Positions 5,941 through 6,864 of a stretch of DNA of 6,864 bases are shown piece after piece; the first letter of the stretch is position 1, and each line of letters starts with the position of its first letter. The position numbers and the translations under genes are program-made. The notes under the pieces were generated by a model that saw only the letters and a program-made list of their open reading frames with translations, did no database searches and was not told where the DNA came from. The DNA comes from Rikenellaceae bacterium. Lineage in GTDB: Bacteria > Bacteroidota > Bacteroidia > Bacteroidales > UBA932. Where the stretch lies: contig DOSU01000104.1 in NCBI GenBank assembly GCA_003513895.1, positions 1 to 6,864 of the forward strand, written 5' to 3'.

Positions 5941-6585
5941 ATGATACAGATAAAAACATTTTATTTTAATGACCTTAGAGAGTGCTGCTATGTACTGTGG
6001 GACGAAACTAAGGAGTGCGTTATTATTGATCCGGGTTGCTATACCGAAAGTGAAAAGGAGAGGCTCAAAAAGTTTGTCGATGCAAATGACCTCAAGCCGG
6101 TTAAACTAATAAACACACACGGCCATTTTGACCATATCATGGGGAATGCATTTGTAGCCAACACATGGAAATTAAACACATACATTCATCCTCTTGACAA
6201 ACCTCATCTTGCAAGGGCCCAGCAATACACAGAGATGTTCGGCTACACAATTGAACAACCTCCGGTAAACACGGTCGATATTGCAGATGGCGGCACCATT
6301 GAATTTGGCAGCAGCACACTTAAGGTAATTCATACTCCCGGACATACCAGAGGAGGAGTTTGTCTCTATTCCGAGGCAGACAGAATTGTCGTTACCGGCG
6401 ACTCACTCTTCGCCGGAAGCATAGGCCGAACCGATTTACCAGGCGGCGATTACGAAGAGTTAATGAACAGCCTTTTGAAAAAACTGATTGTTATTGGCAG
6501 CGATTATGCAGTTTATCCGGGTCACGGGCCGGCTACTACAATCGGCCACGAACTAAGCACGAATCCATTTTTAAGATACGAATAG
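5941..6585 (+). CDS. MBL-fold metallo-hydrolase, glyoxalase II-like
   Basis: A 214-residue cytoplasmic metallo-beta-lactamase-fold hydrolase. The signature THGHFDH (59-65) supplies His60, His62, Asp64 and His65. TPGHTRGG gives His135, VTGDSLF gives Asp154 and YPGHGP gives His195, so both metal sites of a glyoxalase II-type binuclear centre are complete. The segment GSIGRTDLPGGD (159-170) is typical of the YcbL/type II glyoxalase subgroup. The likely reaction is hydrolysis of a thioester such as S-lactoylglutathione or a related thiol ester. Because many Bacteroidota lack glutathione, the natural substrate is uncertain. There is no signal peptide and no C-terminal HAGH domain (full glyoxalase II is about 250 residues). 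It sits 16 bp after pcm and 13 bp before the transglycosylase gene, so all three are probably co-transcribed. Confidence 0.92.
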   Translation: MIQIKTFYFNDLRECCYVLWDETKECVIIDPGCYTESEKERLKKFVDANDLKPVKLINTHGHFDHIMGNAFVANTWKLNTYIHPLDKPHLARAQQYTEMFGYTIEQPPVNTVDIADGGTIEFGSSTLKVIHTPGHTRGGVCLYSEADRIVVTGDSLFAGSIGRTDLPGGDYEELMNSLLKKLIVIGSDYAVYPGHGPATTIGHELSTNPFLRYE

Positions 6586-6598
6586 AAAAATCGGAATC

Positions 6599-6864
6599 AT
6601 GAAACTAAAATATTTTCTTTTATTTCCTTTGCTCTCTTTTTGCGCAAACGCAGGGAGCAGCAATGATGTATATGCAAGCAACGATATACACGAAGTACAA
6701 CAGATGGTTAAAATTCCGGCCATTCCAAATTCGATGTCCTTTGCCGGAGAGGATGTGCCTCTTAAATACTTCGATGTAAAGGAGGCTATCCAGCGGGAGC
6801 TCACTGTAATATCATACTGGCATGCAAGCATGTCTCAGATTATTCAGCTTAACAACCGCTATGG
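6599..6864 (+). CDS. Secreted lytic transglycosylase (MltD-like), N-terminal fragment cut by right edge
   Basis: The ATG at 6599 opens 88 complete codons without a stop to the window end. Residues 1-18 form a signal peptide (MKLKYFLLFPLLSF...) with likely cleavage after ANA18. The cysteine at 15 is not in a proper lipobox because Phe14 precedes it, so a soluble periplasmic protein is more likely than a lipoprotein. The segment SFAGEDVPLKYFDVKEAI (47-64), then TVISYWHASM and LNNRY, resembles the stretch that precedes the SLT catalytic domain in Bacteroidota MltD-type lytic transglycosylases, which cleave the MurNAc-GlcNAc bond of peptidoglycan. The catalytic Glu and any LysM repeats would lie beyond the edge, so the assignment rests on this N-terminal resemblance alone. 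It is the third gene of the pcm unit, 13 bp after the MBL-fold gene. Confidence 0.75.
   Translation, partial: MKLKYFLLFPLLSFCANAGSSNDVYASNDIHEVQQMVKIPAIPNSMSFAGEDVPLKYFDVKEAIQRELTVISYWHASMSQIIQLNNRY

Noticed and set aside
6599..6660. Possible lipoprotein signal on the transglycosylase fragment (LSFC)
   Set aside because: Phe at the -1 position is not accepted in a lipobox, and an ANA cleavage site for signal peptidase I follows three residues later.
6571..6831. Open frame of 86 codons on the minus strand at the right edge
   Set aside because: It is antisense to the signal peptide and N-terminal region of the transglycosylase. Its hydrophobic stretches are complements of that coding sequence.

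Overview
The window looks like ordinary chromosomal DNA of a Bacteroidota member, probably Bacteroidales. Four observations point there. The gene families (adenosine kinase of the PfkB group, a small deoxynucleoside kinase, an MltD-like transglycosylase, a sensor kinase with a substrate-binding-protein-like periplasmic domain) have close relatives in that group as I remember them. Shine-Dalgarno sequences are essentially absent. Intergenic regions are AT-rich and very short. Matches to the Bacteroidetes promoter consensus (-33 TTTG, -7 TAnnTTTG) sit in both divergent gaps. I cannot name a genus. I see no insertion sequence, CRISPR array, tRNA, rRNA, phage gene or clear terminator, and no gap longer than 74 bp.

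Layout. Positions 1-3547 hold a leftward transcription unit read panC -> panD -> flippase-like membrane protein -> sensor histidine kinase. Its junctions are a 1-bp gap, a 4-bp ATGA overlap and an 8-bp gap. The kinase is cut by the left edge just as its phospho-acceptor histidine box begins. Positions 3548-3595 hold two interlocked divergent promoters. A PfkB-family adenosine kinase runs rightward (3596-4588) and meets a leftward deoxynucleoside kinase (4591-5205) tail to tail, 2 bp apart. Positions 5206-5279 are a second divergent gap. From 5280 a rightward unit reads pcm (protein-L-isoaspartate methyltransferase) -> MBL-fold hydrolase -> secreted lytic transglycosylase, the last cut by the right edge.

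Function. PanC and PanD supply beta-alanine and condense it with pantoate, the last steps to pantothenate and hence CoA. The flippase-like protein and kinase share the transcript but have no demonstrable link to CoA. The two convergent kinases both phosphorylate nucleosides for salvage. The right-hand unit combines protein repair, a probable thioester or glyoxalase-II-type hydrolase and peptidoglycan turnover.

I did not find a convincing new system. The points most worth a second look are the interlocked panC/adenosine-kinase promoters, the -7 boxes lying 4-5 nt from the start codons of both rightward lead genes (possible leaderless mRNAs), and the sensor kinase and flippase-like protein attached to the pan genes.
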